Shown here piece by piece: positions 10,659 to 18,120 of a stretch of DNA of 45,415 nt. The stretch covers positions 1 to 45,415 of the forward strand of contig DATFYE010000110.1 in NCBI GenBank assembly GCA_035315185.1. Reading direction: 5' to 3'. Each line of letters opens with the position of its first letter. Position 1 is the stretch's first letter. The stretch is from JADGQN01 sp035315185. GTDB lineage: Bacteria > Desulfobacterota > Syntrophorhabdia > Syntrophorhabdales > WCHB1-27. The position numbers and the translations under genes are program-made. Under the pieces are notes generated by a model. It was not told where the DNA came from. It saw only the letters and a program-made list of their open reading frames with translations, and made no database searches.

Positions 10659-11147
10659 TTACTTCATGAGAGGTATATTGGCCGCCAGTTCGAAGTTCAT
10701 CAGCGTACTGACCTGGTTCTCGAGCTGGTAGTAACGCCCAACCTTTATATCGGGCAGCACTTTCCGGAATTGAGGCAGATAGGTTTCTCTCAGCTTTTGC
10801 CGCTCCGCCTCTATGGCGAGAAATTCATCCGTCAACTGTCTCGCCACGTCGTTCGTCATTGACTGGTACTTCTCAGCATATTCTTTAATCAAATTCATGG
10901 TGCGGTTAGTAGGCTTGTCAAGGTCTTTCTGGTACTTCTCATAGACCGGCCAGAATGCCTTCGCCTCCGATTCCGTAAGGTCCATAGCCTCTTTCACGAG
11001 CGTCTTCTTGTCCGCCCCTACCTGGTCCCGGACGAACCGCAGGTGGTCCGGGGGCCTATCCTGGGCCAGCGCCGAAAAGCCGGAGAGAGACAAGACCAAT
11101 ACTAATGCCGTAATAGTTAGAAGAGTTCTCGTGGGGTCTGTTTTCAT
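10659..11147 (-). CDS. Periplasmic helical protein, Spy/CpxP-like
   Basis: A 162-aa exported protein. The signal peptide spans about residues 1-28 (ending FSALAQ). The mature part is almost all alpha-helical and charged, with the recurring pattern MDLTESEAKAFWPVYEKYQKDL, found in a widespread family of small periplasmic proteins related in fold to Spy/CpxP. Such proteins may act as ATP-independent chaperones or envelope-stress sensors; the exact role is unknown. GGAATGACCAA precedes the ATG. It is followed after 67 bp by the glycine-zipper lipoprotein, so both may be one envelope operon. Confidence 0.65.
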   Translation of the reverse strand: MKTDPTRTLLTITALVLVLSLSGFSALAQDRPPDHLRFVRDQVGADKKTLVKEAMDLTESEAKAFWPVYEKYQKDLDKPTNRTMNLIKEYAEKYQSMTNDVARQLTDEFLAIEAERQKLRETYLPQFRKVLPDIKVGRYYQLENQVSTLMNFELAANIPLMK

Positions 11148-11234
11148 TTGGTCATTCCTTTCGGCAGGCTGTTCTCATCAACCTTGTTGCGATCACCTGT
11201 GCGTGCCATACCTTGACCAGCCTATGCGACCCTT

Positions 11235-11579
11235 TCACAAGAAAGAGTGAGTCAGCGAACGCGCAGCTCTCGCTCTCTCTATCCCTTCCACGCGGGCAAC
11301 AGTGCTGAATTGCATCTCCGGCGGCTCAAGCGCCATTTCCATCACCAGGAGCACGTCGCGGAAGCTATCGGAGCGGAGGTGATGATCCAGTTCTTCGTCA
11401 CTCTTCCATGCCTCTTCCAGTAAGATTGCGTGCGCCTCCCGGGCATCCTGGTAAAGGTCAGAGCGATCGCAGCCTGTTTCTACGCGAGTTCGCTCAACCG
11501 TCCGAAGGAGAACACTTACTGCCTCCGAAAACTTCTCGGGAGGCATCACCATCCTTACTGTTGCCAGAATCATGAACAT
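11235..11579 (-). CDS. Antibiotic biosynthesis monooxygenase (ABM) domain protein
   Basis: A dimeric alpha/beta-barrel ABM-family protein, about 114 aa from the chosen start. The opening strand MILATVRMVMPPEKFSEAV, the central CDRSDLYQDAREAHAILLEE and EAWKSDEELDHHLRSDSF follow the family pattern (quinol monooxygenase YgiN, heme-degrading HmoA and others). The reading frame extends upstream to 11645, but ABM proteins usually begin at this strand, so I favour the Met at 11579; no start has a strong ribosome binding site. The substrate cannot be assigned. The C-terminal 20 residues are basic. Confidence 0.75.
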   Translation of the reverse strand: MFMILATVRMVMPPEKFSEAVSVLLRTVERTRVETGCDRSDLYQDAREAHAILLEEAWKSDEELDHHLRSDSFRDVLLVMEMALEPPEMQFSTVARVEGIERARAARSLTHSFL

Positions 11580-11778
11580 CCGCCGTTCTCTATGAGCCAT
11601 TTTTCTACCATCCAGATGCCTGTTACTAAGCGAAATGCGTGCCACGGGCGGTCTTATGGCCTTTATCCTTTTAAACTACCGTGGATATAGAGTTTTTGTG
11701 CAGAGGCTGTGCGCTGTCAGGTCGGAGGAAACGCTCTATCCGTACCGATATTTCGGCTCGAAACCGAGAATTCGGTTA

Positions 11779-13248
11779 TCAGGTGGGGCGTTTGATACCC
11801 AGCTTCTTCATCATTGATTGCAAGGTGCTTCTCTTGAGTCCCATGATCTCGGCAGCGCTATCCTTGCCGGTAACGCGCCAGTTAGTCTTTTCCAGCACAC
11901 TCAGGATATGCCTGCGCTCGACGTCCTCGAGGTTCTGTTCCGGGGAGCTTTCGGCACCGGTAATCCTGGGCAGGGCTACCTCGAGGGTCTCGGCATGGCT
12001 CAGTATCATGGCCCGTTCGATCACGTTCCTGAGTTCCCTCACATTACCGGGCCAGGGATAGGATTGCAGGGCGTCCATACTTTTCTTCGGGATGGTGTCG
12101 ATCCGCTTTCCCATTTTCTCCGAGAATTGGCTGACGAATGCCCACACCATGGGGGGGATATCCTCCGACCGCTCCCGGAGGGGCGGGATTCGGATCGGGA
12201 ACACATTCAGACGATAGTAGAGGTCTTTCCGAAACTTGCCTTCTTTCACCTCCTCGGCAAAGTCCCTGTTGGTAGCGGCAATAAGGCGGACATCCACGTG
12301 AATCGGCCTTGTCGAACCCAACCGCTCAAAGACGCCTTGCTCGAGAACCCGGAGCAATTTGGCTTGCAACTCCAAGGGGAGCTCACCGATCTCATCCAGA
12401 AAAAGGGTAGAGCCGTCCGCGACCTCGAAACGGCCTGCCATCCTGGTCATGGCACCCGTGTAAGCGCCTTTCTCCCTGCCGAAGAGTTCGCTCTCCATCA
12501 GCGTGGGCGCCAGCGATGCGCAGTTGACCGTCACCAGGGGCCGGTTTTTTCGGACGCTCATGCTGTGGATTGCCCGCGCCAGAAGCTCTTTCCCGGTTCC
12601 CGTTTCACCCAGGATGAGGACCGTGGAGTCCGTCTTCGCCACCTGCTCGGCTTGAGCCAGGACAGTCTTCATTGCTGCGCTCTGGCCGACGATATTATGT
12701 TCCCCAAGGAGTTTCACTTCCTTCTGCAGGTAGATATTCTCACTCTCCAGTTGCTGCTTGAGCGCCTCTATCTCCTCCAGCCGCTGTGCAAGGGCCTCGT
12801 TGGCCACTGCCAGTTCCGCCGTCCGCTCCTTCACGCGCTGCTCCAGTTCATCATGGGCTCGCTGCAGGGCGTCTTCTGCCTGTTTGATGCGTAAGAGGGA
12901 CTTAACCCGCGCGAGAAGTTCATTTTTCGGAATCCCCTTGACGATGTACCCATCCGCGCCAATATCAAGCCCGGTCGTCTGCGCTTCGCTTGAGGTACCT
13001 ACCCCCGACAGGAAAGCCACAAAGGTGCTGTGCAGGACCGGATCCGCCTTGATCTGCTTGCACACCTCGAAACCGCTCATATCGGGGAGAAACACGTCGA
13101 GCATAACCAGATCGGGGTGATACTTGGCGACTGCTTCTAGAGCATCTTTCCCTGTGGAAGCTTCTATAACCTCGTAGCCGCCTCGGGTAAGCACCGAAGA
13201 TGTGAGCTCGAGAAAATCGGGGTCGTCATCAACAACTAGGATTTTCAT
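11779..13248 (-). CDS. Sigma-54-dependent response regulator (NtrC family)
   Basis: A 489-aa regulator. Receiver residues 1-122 carry Asp7-9 and phospho-acceptor Asp51 in VMLDVFLPDMSG. A long coiled coil (125-180) includes AHDELEQRVKERTAEL, similar to the linker of the hybrid kinase at 6008-8737. The AAA+ domain spans about 185-410, with Walker A GETGTGKE (214-221), sigma-54 contact loop GAYTGA (261-266; Tyr instead of the usual Phe) and Walker B TLFLDEIGEL (281-290). A Fis-type helix-turn-helix occupies the last 40 residues (AAEIMGLKRSTLQSMMKKLG). It should activate RNA polymerase-sigma-54 promoters. The start has little ribosome binding site. No kinase is adjacent; the linker likeness makes the nearby hybrid kinase a possible partner. 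Confidence 0.94.
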   Translation of the reverse strand: MKILVVDDDPDFLELTSSVLTRGGYEVIEASTGKDALEAVAKYHPDLVMLDVFLPDMSGFEVCKQIKADPVLHSTFVAFLSGVGTSSEAQTTGLDIGADGYIVKGIPKNELLARVKSLLRIKQAEDALQRAHDELEQRVKERTAELAVANEALAQRLEEIEALKQQLESENIYLQKEVKLLGEHNIVGQSAAMKTVLAQAEQVAKTDSTVLILGETGTGKELLARAIHSMSVRKNRPLVTVNCASLAPTLMESELFGREKGAYTGAMTRMAGRFEVADGSTLFLDEIGELPLELQAKLLRVLEQGVFERLGSTRPIHVDVRLIAATNRDFAEEVKEGKFRKDLYYRLNVFPIRIPPLRERSEDIPPMVWAFVSQFSEKMGKRIDTIPKKSMDALQSYPWPGNVRELRNVIERAMILSHAETLEVALPRITGAESSPEQNLEDVERRHILSVLEKTNWRVTGKDSAAEIMGLKRSTLQSMMKKLGIKRPT

Positions 13249-13280
13249 GTGATCGATGGTTGATTCGTATATCTTAATAT

Positions 13281-13478
13281 ATGGCGAGGGGATTGACTTG
13301 TAAACCTCTGAAAAGCCGAGTCCGGCACGAGGGGGAGTTCCATTCTTCGAAGAAGACCGGCTGGCTCAAGTGCTCAGCATTCCAGAAACTCGCTGAAGTG
13401 GTCGAGAAGAACCCCAAGAAGGGAGACAGCATAATAGTATCGGGTTCTTTAGACCAGAATAAATGGACAGCAGGGTAG
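13281..13478 (+). pseudogene. Truncated single-stranded DNA-binding protein (OB-fold) remnant
   Basis: The 65-aa peptide contains KKTGWLKCSAFQKLAEVVEK and GDSIIVSGSLDQNKWT, matching the middle strands of bacterial SSB ('TEW..V.AFGKLAE...KG..V.V.G.L....WT'). The N-terminal strands of the OB fold ('MN.VILIGRL') are missing, and the frame stops two residues after KWT, before the last strand and the acidic tail. There is no ribosome binding site. It is probably a relic of an ssb copy carried by a mobile element; a functional mini-protein is unlikely. Confidence 0.55.
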
Positions 13479-13480
13479 GG

Positions 13481-13684
13481 TTATGCTGTTTTGTTCGAAA
13501 AGAACTTCAAAAAGGCGATCATAGTCTGCCTGTTATAATCCGCAACCTCTGGCACCTTCTTTTCGGGCAACCTTTCCTTTAGGAGATGGAAAAGTTCTCT
13601 GTCAGACATCTTCTCGTAATTCGTTGTTGCCCACCCCTCAGTATTCACCTTAGTCATACAAGTATTAACGGATAACGGAGACAT
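13481..13684 (-). CDS. Small hypothetical protein
   Basis: A 67-aa frame, or 42 aa if it starts at MSDRELFHLL. The C-terminal half (MSDRELFHLLKERLPEKKVP) has the look of a short helical domain similar to SAP or helix-hairpin modules, but I do not recognise it firmly. No start has a good ribosome binding site. It converges on the SSB remnant with its stop 2 bp away. Confidence 0.3.
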   Translation of the reverse strand: MSPLSVNTCMTKVNTEGWATTNYEKMSDRELFHLLKERLPEKKVPEVADYNRQTMIAFLKFFSNKTA

Positions 13685-13749
13685 TACTTAAGTCTTTGCT
13701 CGGTCGCTGCCTGATTAAGCAGCATCCTCTCCTTTTGTATCGGCCCGTT

Positions 13750-14874
13750 CTACTCTAAACGAATGCGCACCAAGAGATAGGGCGGCACCCTCAGATCATG
13801 TCCGCCGTTGAAGCTGGCATGCCTGTTCCACTGCCCCAGTGTCACATAGAGATAACCGTTTGCCACTTGCAGCGCATCGGGCCACGTCAAACGCGGATCG
13901 TGAGCGATCAGGGTGAACGTGGCGTCGGCATTTCGTCGGACAACGCTCTCCTGGTCGAAGGCGCCAAAATAGAGGCGGCCCTCCGGATCTGTCGCAATGC
14001 CATCGCAAGGTGGTCGCTCGCCTTCATCCCGGACTGACATCACAAGCTCGGCTTCTCTGGCGTCAAGGTTTGACAGAACGGCAGTCGACGCGCTGAAGAG
14101 ACGCCTGCCGGTTAAAGAGGTCCAGTAAAGCCGTGAACTGTCGGGGCTCAGGGTGATTCCATCAGCGCCCCCGATGGGAAACGTCACCTTGCTCCGCGAA
14201 TACACGTGGGGCTCGAATTCCAGAAAGGTCATGAAGCTCTTGTCAATGCCGACGAAAGCCGTTCCTTCAAGAATACGCCGTGACCGGCCGCTGGCCAGAT
14301 CAACTACCACCAGTGCCGGTTCTGTTCCGAATGACGAATCGGTGACGAATGCCGTACCTGCCGAACCGTGCGTGAGATCAATCCGCAGGTCATTCATGTG
14401 GCTGACCAACAGCAGGACGGGCGCAGACAAGATCACCTTTGCGATTGTCTTGCCGGTGTTTACATCGAAACCAACGATCTTCGCGGCGCCGGCCTTGATC
14501 GGTTGTCCTGCCTCTTTACCATCATCGATCACCCACAATCGCCCTTGAGTATCCATCGTCATACCGTGCACCGATACCAGGCGATCGGCAGGATTTTTTC
14601 CCCCCGGCAAACTCATGGCGGCATTGGGGAACGGGATCAATGCACCGTCCTTGTATTCTGCAAGCGTTGGGCCCGAATGATTGTCGGCGTGACGGGGGAA
14701 GCCGATGAAGACGCGGCCGTCTGCCGTGACGGCCATGCCCGACAAATCGGGGGACGAAATGGAAGCCACTACCTCGAGAGGAGAACCAAGCACTGTTTGT
14801 GCCCCGCAATCCAGCGCCGAGCAGAGAAAAGGGATAATCGCCAGCATAAAGATTCGCAGCATCGTGCCCAACAA
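13750..14874 (-). CDS. Major royal jelly / Yellow family protein, exported
   Basis: A 374-aa secreted beta-propeller protein of the MRJP/Yellow family. A signal peptide covers about residues 1-25 (FMLAIIPFLCSALDCGA). Family landmarks are SVHGMTMDTQGRLWVIDDG, HMNDLRIDL, GGADGITLSPDSSRLYWTSL (then TGRRLF), and CDGIATDPEGRLYFG. In insects the family includes dopachrome-converting Yellow proteins and royal jelly proteins; the bacterial role is unknown, perhaps a lactonase-like or ligand-binding propeller. I choose the TTG at 14874 because GGAGGTGAAAC lies just upstream; the first ATG (14862) is too far from it. It stands alone, with no operon partner. Confidence 0.8.
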   Translation of the reverse strand: MLGTMLRIFMLAIIPFLCSALDCGAQTVLGSPLEVVASISSPDLSGMAVTADGRVFIGFPRHADNHSGPTLAEYKDGALIPFPNAAMSLPGGKNPADRLVSVHGMTMDTQGRLWVIDDGKEAGQPIKAGAAKIVGFDVNTGKTIAKVILSAPVLLLVSHMNDLRIDLTHGSAGTAFVTDSSFGTEPALVVVDLASGRSRRILEGTAFVGIDKSFMTFLEFEPHVYSRSKVTFPIGGADGITLSPDSSRLYWTSLTGRRLFSASTAVLSNLDAREAELVMSVRDEGERPPCDGIATDPEGRLYFGAFDQESVVRRNADATFTLIAHDPRLTWPDALQVANGYLYVTLGQWNRHASFNGGHDLRVPPYLLVRIRLE

Positions 14875-14982
14875 AGTTTCACCTCCACGGTTATTTCGCG
14901 CTACATTAGAACTGAAAAGAGCGTATGAAGCAAATCATGCAGACTATGAAAGCCGGGATACATCGATTCGCAGATCATGAAA

Positions 14983-15279
14983 TCACGTTGCTGCCTCGGG
15001 TTCACTTTCTTCAAGCCAGATGGACCAGGCGTCAAAAAGTGAAAGGTAGCGAAGAAGGAAAAGATTACCTTCAGCAGTCCTGACTTTGAAGTAGTTCACC
15101 TGCGGGTGTCCCGGTTTAAGACCTCCTTCGTACCACCGATCAACAATCTCTGCTACTTTCCAGCGTCGCTCCTGAAAGGTAAATGCCACAGGGCGTTCAT
15201 TGGCCTTAAACCCGCTGTAGCATTCCACAGATATCTTCTCATATGGCAAGGAGAAAACCTCTTCGGCTATTTGCCACAC
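14983..15279 (-). CDS. DUF6504-like small protein
   Basis: A 98-aa protein starting with GTG. The core (ERPVAFTFQERRWKVAEIVD, RWYEGG, YFKVRTAEGNLFLLRY) matches DUF6504, a short beta-rich domain often found next to the mutasome genes imuA/imuB/dnaE2 or beside DNA-repair genes. Here it is divergent from the Ku/LigD operon, which fits a loose tie to DNA damage, although function is unknown. The C-terminal tail is acidic. The ribosome binding site is weak. Confidence 0.65.
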   Translation of the reverse strand: MWQIAEEVFSLPYEKISVECYSGFKANERPVAFTFQERRWKVAEIVDRWYEGGLKPGHPQVNYFKVRTAEGNLFLLRYLSLFDAWSIWLEESEPEAAT

Positions 15280-15498
15280 GCGCTAACTACCGTTACCGGC
15301 ATCGTGGCCTACACTTATTATAGCGCAGATGGACACATCATACGACCCGAGCTCAGGATAGTTCTTTCCCGAAATGGTGATTTCTTTATCGAGCGCTGCA
15401 CGGTCTTTTTGTAGGCCGGTAGCACAGCCCACACAGTCTCGCCGGGTACTTTCTGAAAGAGGCGCAACTTTTGGCGGTTTAGTGTTAGAGGATCGGGT

Positions 15499-15527
15499 TT
15501 GACACCGGGACATTTCGTGCATAATTT
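15499..15527 (+). promoter_or_regulatory. Sigma-70-type promoter for the Ku/LigD operon
   Basis: TTGACA at 15499-15504, a 17-bp spacer, and TAATTT at 15522-15527, about 54 bp before the first Ku ATG. The -35 is perfect and the -10 matches four of six. No operator-like palindrome is evident between promoter and gene. Confidence 0.65.
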
Positions 15528-15580
15528 TTTTAAAAAGCGAAATAAATGGTCTGGTCTTGATTAGATTGAGAGGATCATCA

Positions 15581-16351
15581 ATGGCGGGAAGAGCGATCTG
15601 GAAAGGATATATCCATTTTGGGGATGTCGATGTGCCGGTGAAGCTGCATACCGCGGTCAAGGAAGAGCGGATTCAGTTTCACCTGCTTCACAGCCGTGAT
15701 CATATTAAGCTGAAACAGCAGATGGTCTGTGCATATGAAAAGGTGCCTGTGCCGACGGAAGATCAGACTAGGGGCTTTGAATTGGAGGATGGGAAATACA
15801 TCCTCGTTGATCCAGCGGAACTGGAGCAAACCGAACCGCAAGACAGCCGGATGATCGAAGTCCATGAATTCGTCAAAACCGAACAAATCGATCCTCTCTT
15901 CCTTGAAAGAGTCTACTATCTAGAGCCGGAGATTCCCTTAGAAGGATATAACGCGCTTGTCGGGGCTTTGAGGGAAATGGATGTGAAAGGCATATGTACC
16001 TGGACCATGAGAAAGCGGTCCTATATCGGGGCCTTGCAGGTTAGCGGGAAGATTCTCCGTCTGAATACCCTGCGGTATGCCGACGAAGTGGTTTCAGTGA
16101 AGTCTCTCGACCTGCCGAATATTCCCATGTCGCCCAAAGAGCTGAAGATCGGAAGCGATTTGATCAATCAGTTGACAGGTCCTTTCGAGCCGCGAAAATT
16201 CGAAAACGAACATGAGAAAAAGCTGCAAGCTTTAATTGATAAAAAAGCCCGCGGAGAAAAAATTGCGATTTTGCGCCCCAGGCGTTTGAAACCTACAACA
16301 CCGGACAAGCTGCTTCAGACCCTTGAAGCGAGCCTGAAGAGGGTTGCGTAG
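15581..16351 (+). CDS. ku: Non-homologous end-joining protein Ku (copy 1)
   Basis: A 256-aa bacterial Ku. The N-terminal AGRAIWKGYIHFGDVDVPVK is the first strand of the Ku beta-barrel; LLHSRDHIKLKQQMVCAYEK and GFELEDGKYILVDPAELE follow in family order. Homodimers (or heterodimers with the second Ku) encircle broken DNA ends and recruit LigD. I start at the ATG at 15581 behind GAGAGGATCATCA; an upstream in-frame start at 15557 adds eight residues before the domain. The length is near the 260-300 aa of short Ku proteins without an extended C-terminal tail. It is the first gene of the operon. Confidence 0.95.
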   Translation: MAGRAIWKGYIHFGDVDVPVKLHTAVKEERIQFHLLHSRDHIKLKQQMVCAYEKVPVPTEDQTRGFELEDGKYILVDPAELEQTEPQDSRMIEVHEFVKTEQIDPLFLERVYYLEPEIPLEGYNALVGALREMDVKGICTWTMRKRSYIGALQVSGKILRLNTLRYADEVVSVKSLDLPNIPMSPKELKIGSDLINQLTGPFEPRKFENEHEKKLQALIDKKARGEKIAILRPRRLKPTTPDKLLQTLEASLKRVA

Positions 16352-17206
16352 ATGAAAGAGAAGCGGCGATCTGTCCCGGTCCCGCCGAAATTGTCCGCAA
16401 CCAAAGGGCACGAAATGGCTGTACAGGGCATATGGAGCGGGACGATCAGTTTCAGCCTGGTGGCGATTCCGGTACAGCTGGTTAAGGCCGTCGAGCCCGG
16501 CCGCGTCTCTTTTCGCATGCTCCACAGCAAAGATTATTCCCCCCTGTTAAGAAGGATGTTCTGTCCGAGAGAAGAGACGATAGTTTCTCCGGACGAGATC
16601 ATCAGGGGATACGAAATCGGACCCGACAAATACATCGTGATAACGGATGAGGAACTGGAATCCGTGACGCCCGAACGGAGTCGCACGATCGAGATCGTCG
16701 AGTTCATCGATATGACGGATGTGGATTCGATCTATTATGATCACCCGTATTATCTCGTACCTTCGAAAGGAGGTGAAAAAGCTTACAGGCTGCTGGTCGA
16801 AGTAATGCACCGTACAAATAAAGCAGGACTCGCAAAATTCGTGCTGGGAGAACGGGAGTATCTCGTAGCAATCAAAAGCACGGAGGGAGCGCTCTGCCTG
16901 ATCACGCTTCATTACAGTGAAGAGATACTCCCCGACGAGAACATCGCACCTAAAGAAGGGAAGAGCGAATCCGCGGAAACAAGCCGCGTCAAGAAGATCA
17001 TCAAGGAAATGATCGTTGACTTCAATCCGGATAAATATGCGGACGAACGCAGGAAAAAGATCATAAAGCTTCTGGAGAAAAAAGTGAAAGAAAAGGCCGC
17101 CGTGGAGGCTCCTGAAGTCGAGGAAGAAGAAGGAGGAGGAGGAGGTCCGGCCGATCTGATCGCAGTGCTGCAGGAGAGCATGCGCAAGGTGAAAAAGGAC
17201 CGGTGA
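16352..17206 (+). CDS. ku: Non-homologous end-joining protein Ku (copy 2)
   Basis: A 284-aa second Ku that starts on the base after the stop of the first. The domain begins at residue 23 (AVQGIWSGTISFSLVAIPVQ) after a basic leader of 22 residues. MLHSKDYSPLLRRMFCPREE and GYEIGPDKYIVITDEELE match the Ku barrel. The C-terminus has a Lys-rich helix, an acidic-glycine linker (EEEEGGGGG) and a short basic end (MRKVKKDR), unlike copy 1, so the two have probably specialised. Sequence divergence is large, so this is not a recent duplication. Tandem Ku genes suggest a heterodimer. The stop overlaps the GTG of the next gene (GTGA). Confidence 0.95.
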   Translation: MKEKRRSVPVPPKLSATKGHEMAVQGIWSGTISFSLVAIPVQLVKAVEPGRVSFRMLHSKDYSPLLRRMFCPREETIVSPDEIIRGYEIGPDKYIVITDEELESVTPERSRTIEIVEFIDMTDVDSIYYDHPYYLVPSKGGEKAYRLLVEVMHRTNKAGLAKFVLGEREYLVAIKSTEGALCLITLHYSEEILPDENIAPKEGKSESAETSRVKKIIKEMIVDFNPDKYADERRKKIIKLLEKKVKEKAAVEAPEVEEEEGGGGGPADLIAVLQESMRKVKKDR

Positions 17207-18108
17207 ACAGGAAAGTCGCGGAGGTTGCTGGGAGAAGACTTTCTCTGTCGAACCTGGAAAAGGATCTCTATCCAGCCTACGGTTTCACAAAGGCCCATGT
17301 CCTGGATTATTACCGCCTGATTTCTACGTTCATCCTGCCCCATTTGAAAGACCGGGCGCTGACTTTAAAGCGTTACCCTGATGGAGTGGAAAAGGAGTAC
17401 TTTTTCGAGAAGCGCTGCCCTTCCCATCGTCCGTCCTGGGTGAGAACAACGGAGATCCTGCAGGATGACGGGGAGCGGCGGACGGTCTGCCTTGTCAATG
17501 ATCTGAATACGCTGATGTGGGTCGAGAACCTTGCGTCCCTCGAACTGCATGTGCCTCTGGCCAGGGCCGATTCTCCACAGACGCCCGATTCCGTGGTCTT
17601 TGATCTGGACCCCGGCGACCAAGCTGGCATTCTTGACTGTGCCCGGGTAGCGTTGATACTTCGGGACCTGCTCTCTCAGTTACGGCTTGCGAGCTGTGTA
17701 AAAACGTCGGGCAAGAAGGGACTTCATGTGTATGTCCCCTTGAACCGCAAAGAGACGACCTTTGAGGAGACCAAGAAGTTTTCCAAAACTGTGGCAGAAG
17801 TCCTGCAGCGCAACTATCCGGACCTGGTGACTGCGAAAATGGCGAAGGAGCAGCGAAAAAGAAAGGTCTTCATAAATTGGTCTCAGAACGATTCTTCAAA
17901 GACGATGGTCTGCGTTTATTCCTTACGGGCTCGGGAGAAACCAATCGTTTCGTTTCCACTTGAATGGAAGGAACTGGAGAATTTAGCCGGGCGGGGCGAT
18001 CCGGAAAAGCTCGAGGTCATGCATTCGGAAGCCGTGAGCAGGGCCGAAAAGAAGGGTGACTTGTTTCGAGAGGTGATCGTAAAAAAACAGAAGCTTCCCT
18101 ATGTGTGA
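17203..18108 (+). CDS. ligD: LigD polymerase domain as a separate protein
   Basis: A 301-aa archaeo-eukaryotic primase-type polymerase, equivalent to the POL domain of LigD. The catalytic metal-binding pair is in VVFDLDPG (Asp134, Asp136), and KTSGKKGLHVYVPL (His175) matches the conserved nucleotide-binding motif. RYPDGVEKEYFFEKRCPSH is the usual 5'-phosphate-binding region. It fills gaps and adds ribonucleotides at broken ends during NHEJ. In many bacteria this domain is fused to the ligase; here it is separate. The GTG start overlaps the Ku2 stop. The next gene follows after 12 bp. Confidence 0.93.
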   Translation: MNRKVAEVAGRRLSLSNLEKDLYPAYGFTKAHVLDYYRLISTFILPHLKDRALTLKRYPDGVEKEYFFEKRCPSHRPSWVRTTEILQDDGERRTVCLVNDLNTLMWVENLASLELHVPLARADSPQTPDSVVFDLDPGDQAGILDCARVALILRDLLSQLRLASCVKTSGKKGLHVYVPLNRKETTFEETKKFSKTVAEVLQRNYPDLVTAKMAKEQRKRKVFINWSQNDSSKTMVCVYSLRAREKPIVSFPLEWKELENLAGRGDPEKLEVMHSEAVSRAEKKGDLFREVIVKKQKLPYV

Positions 18109-18120
18109 TATGGGCTGAGC

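Noticed and set aside
11818..12894. A 358-codon plus-strand frame
   Set aside because: It runs antisense to the sigma-54 regulator, whose domains and active-site motifs are complete; GC-rich genes often give long antisense frames.
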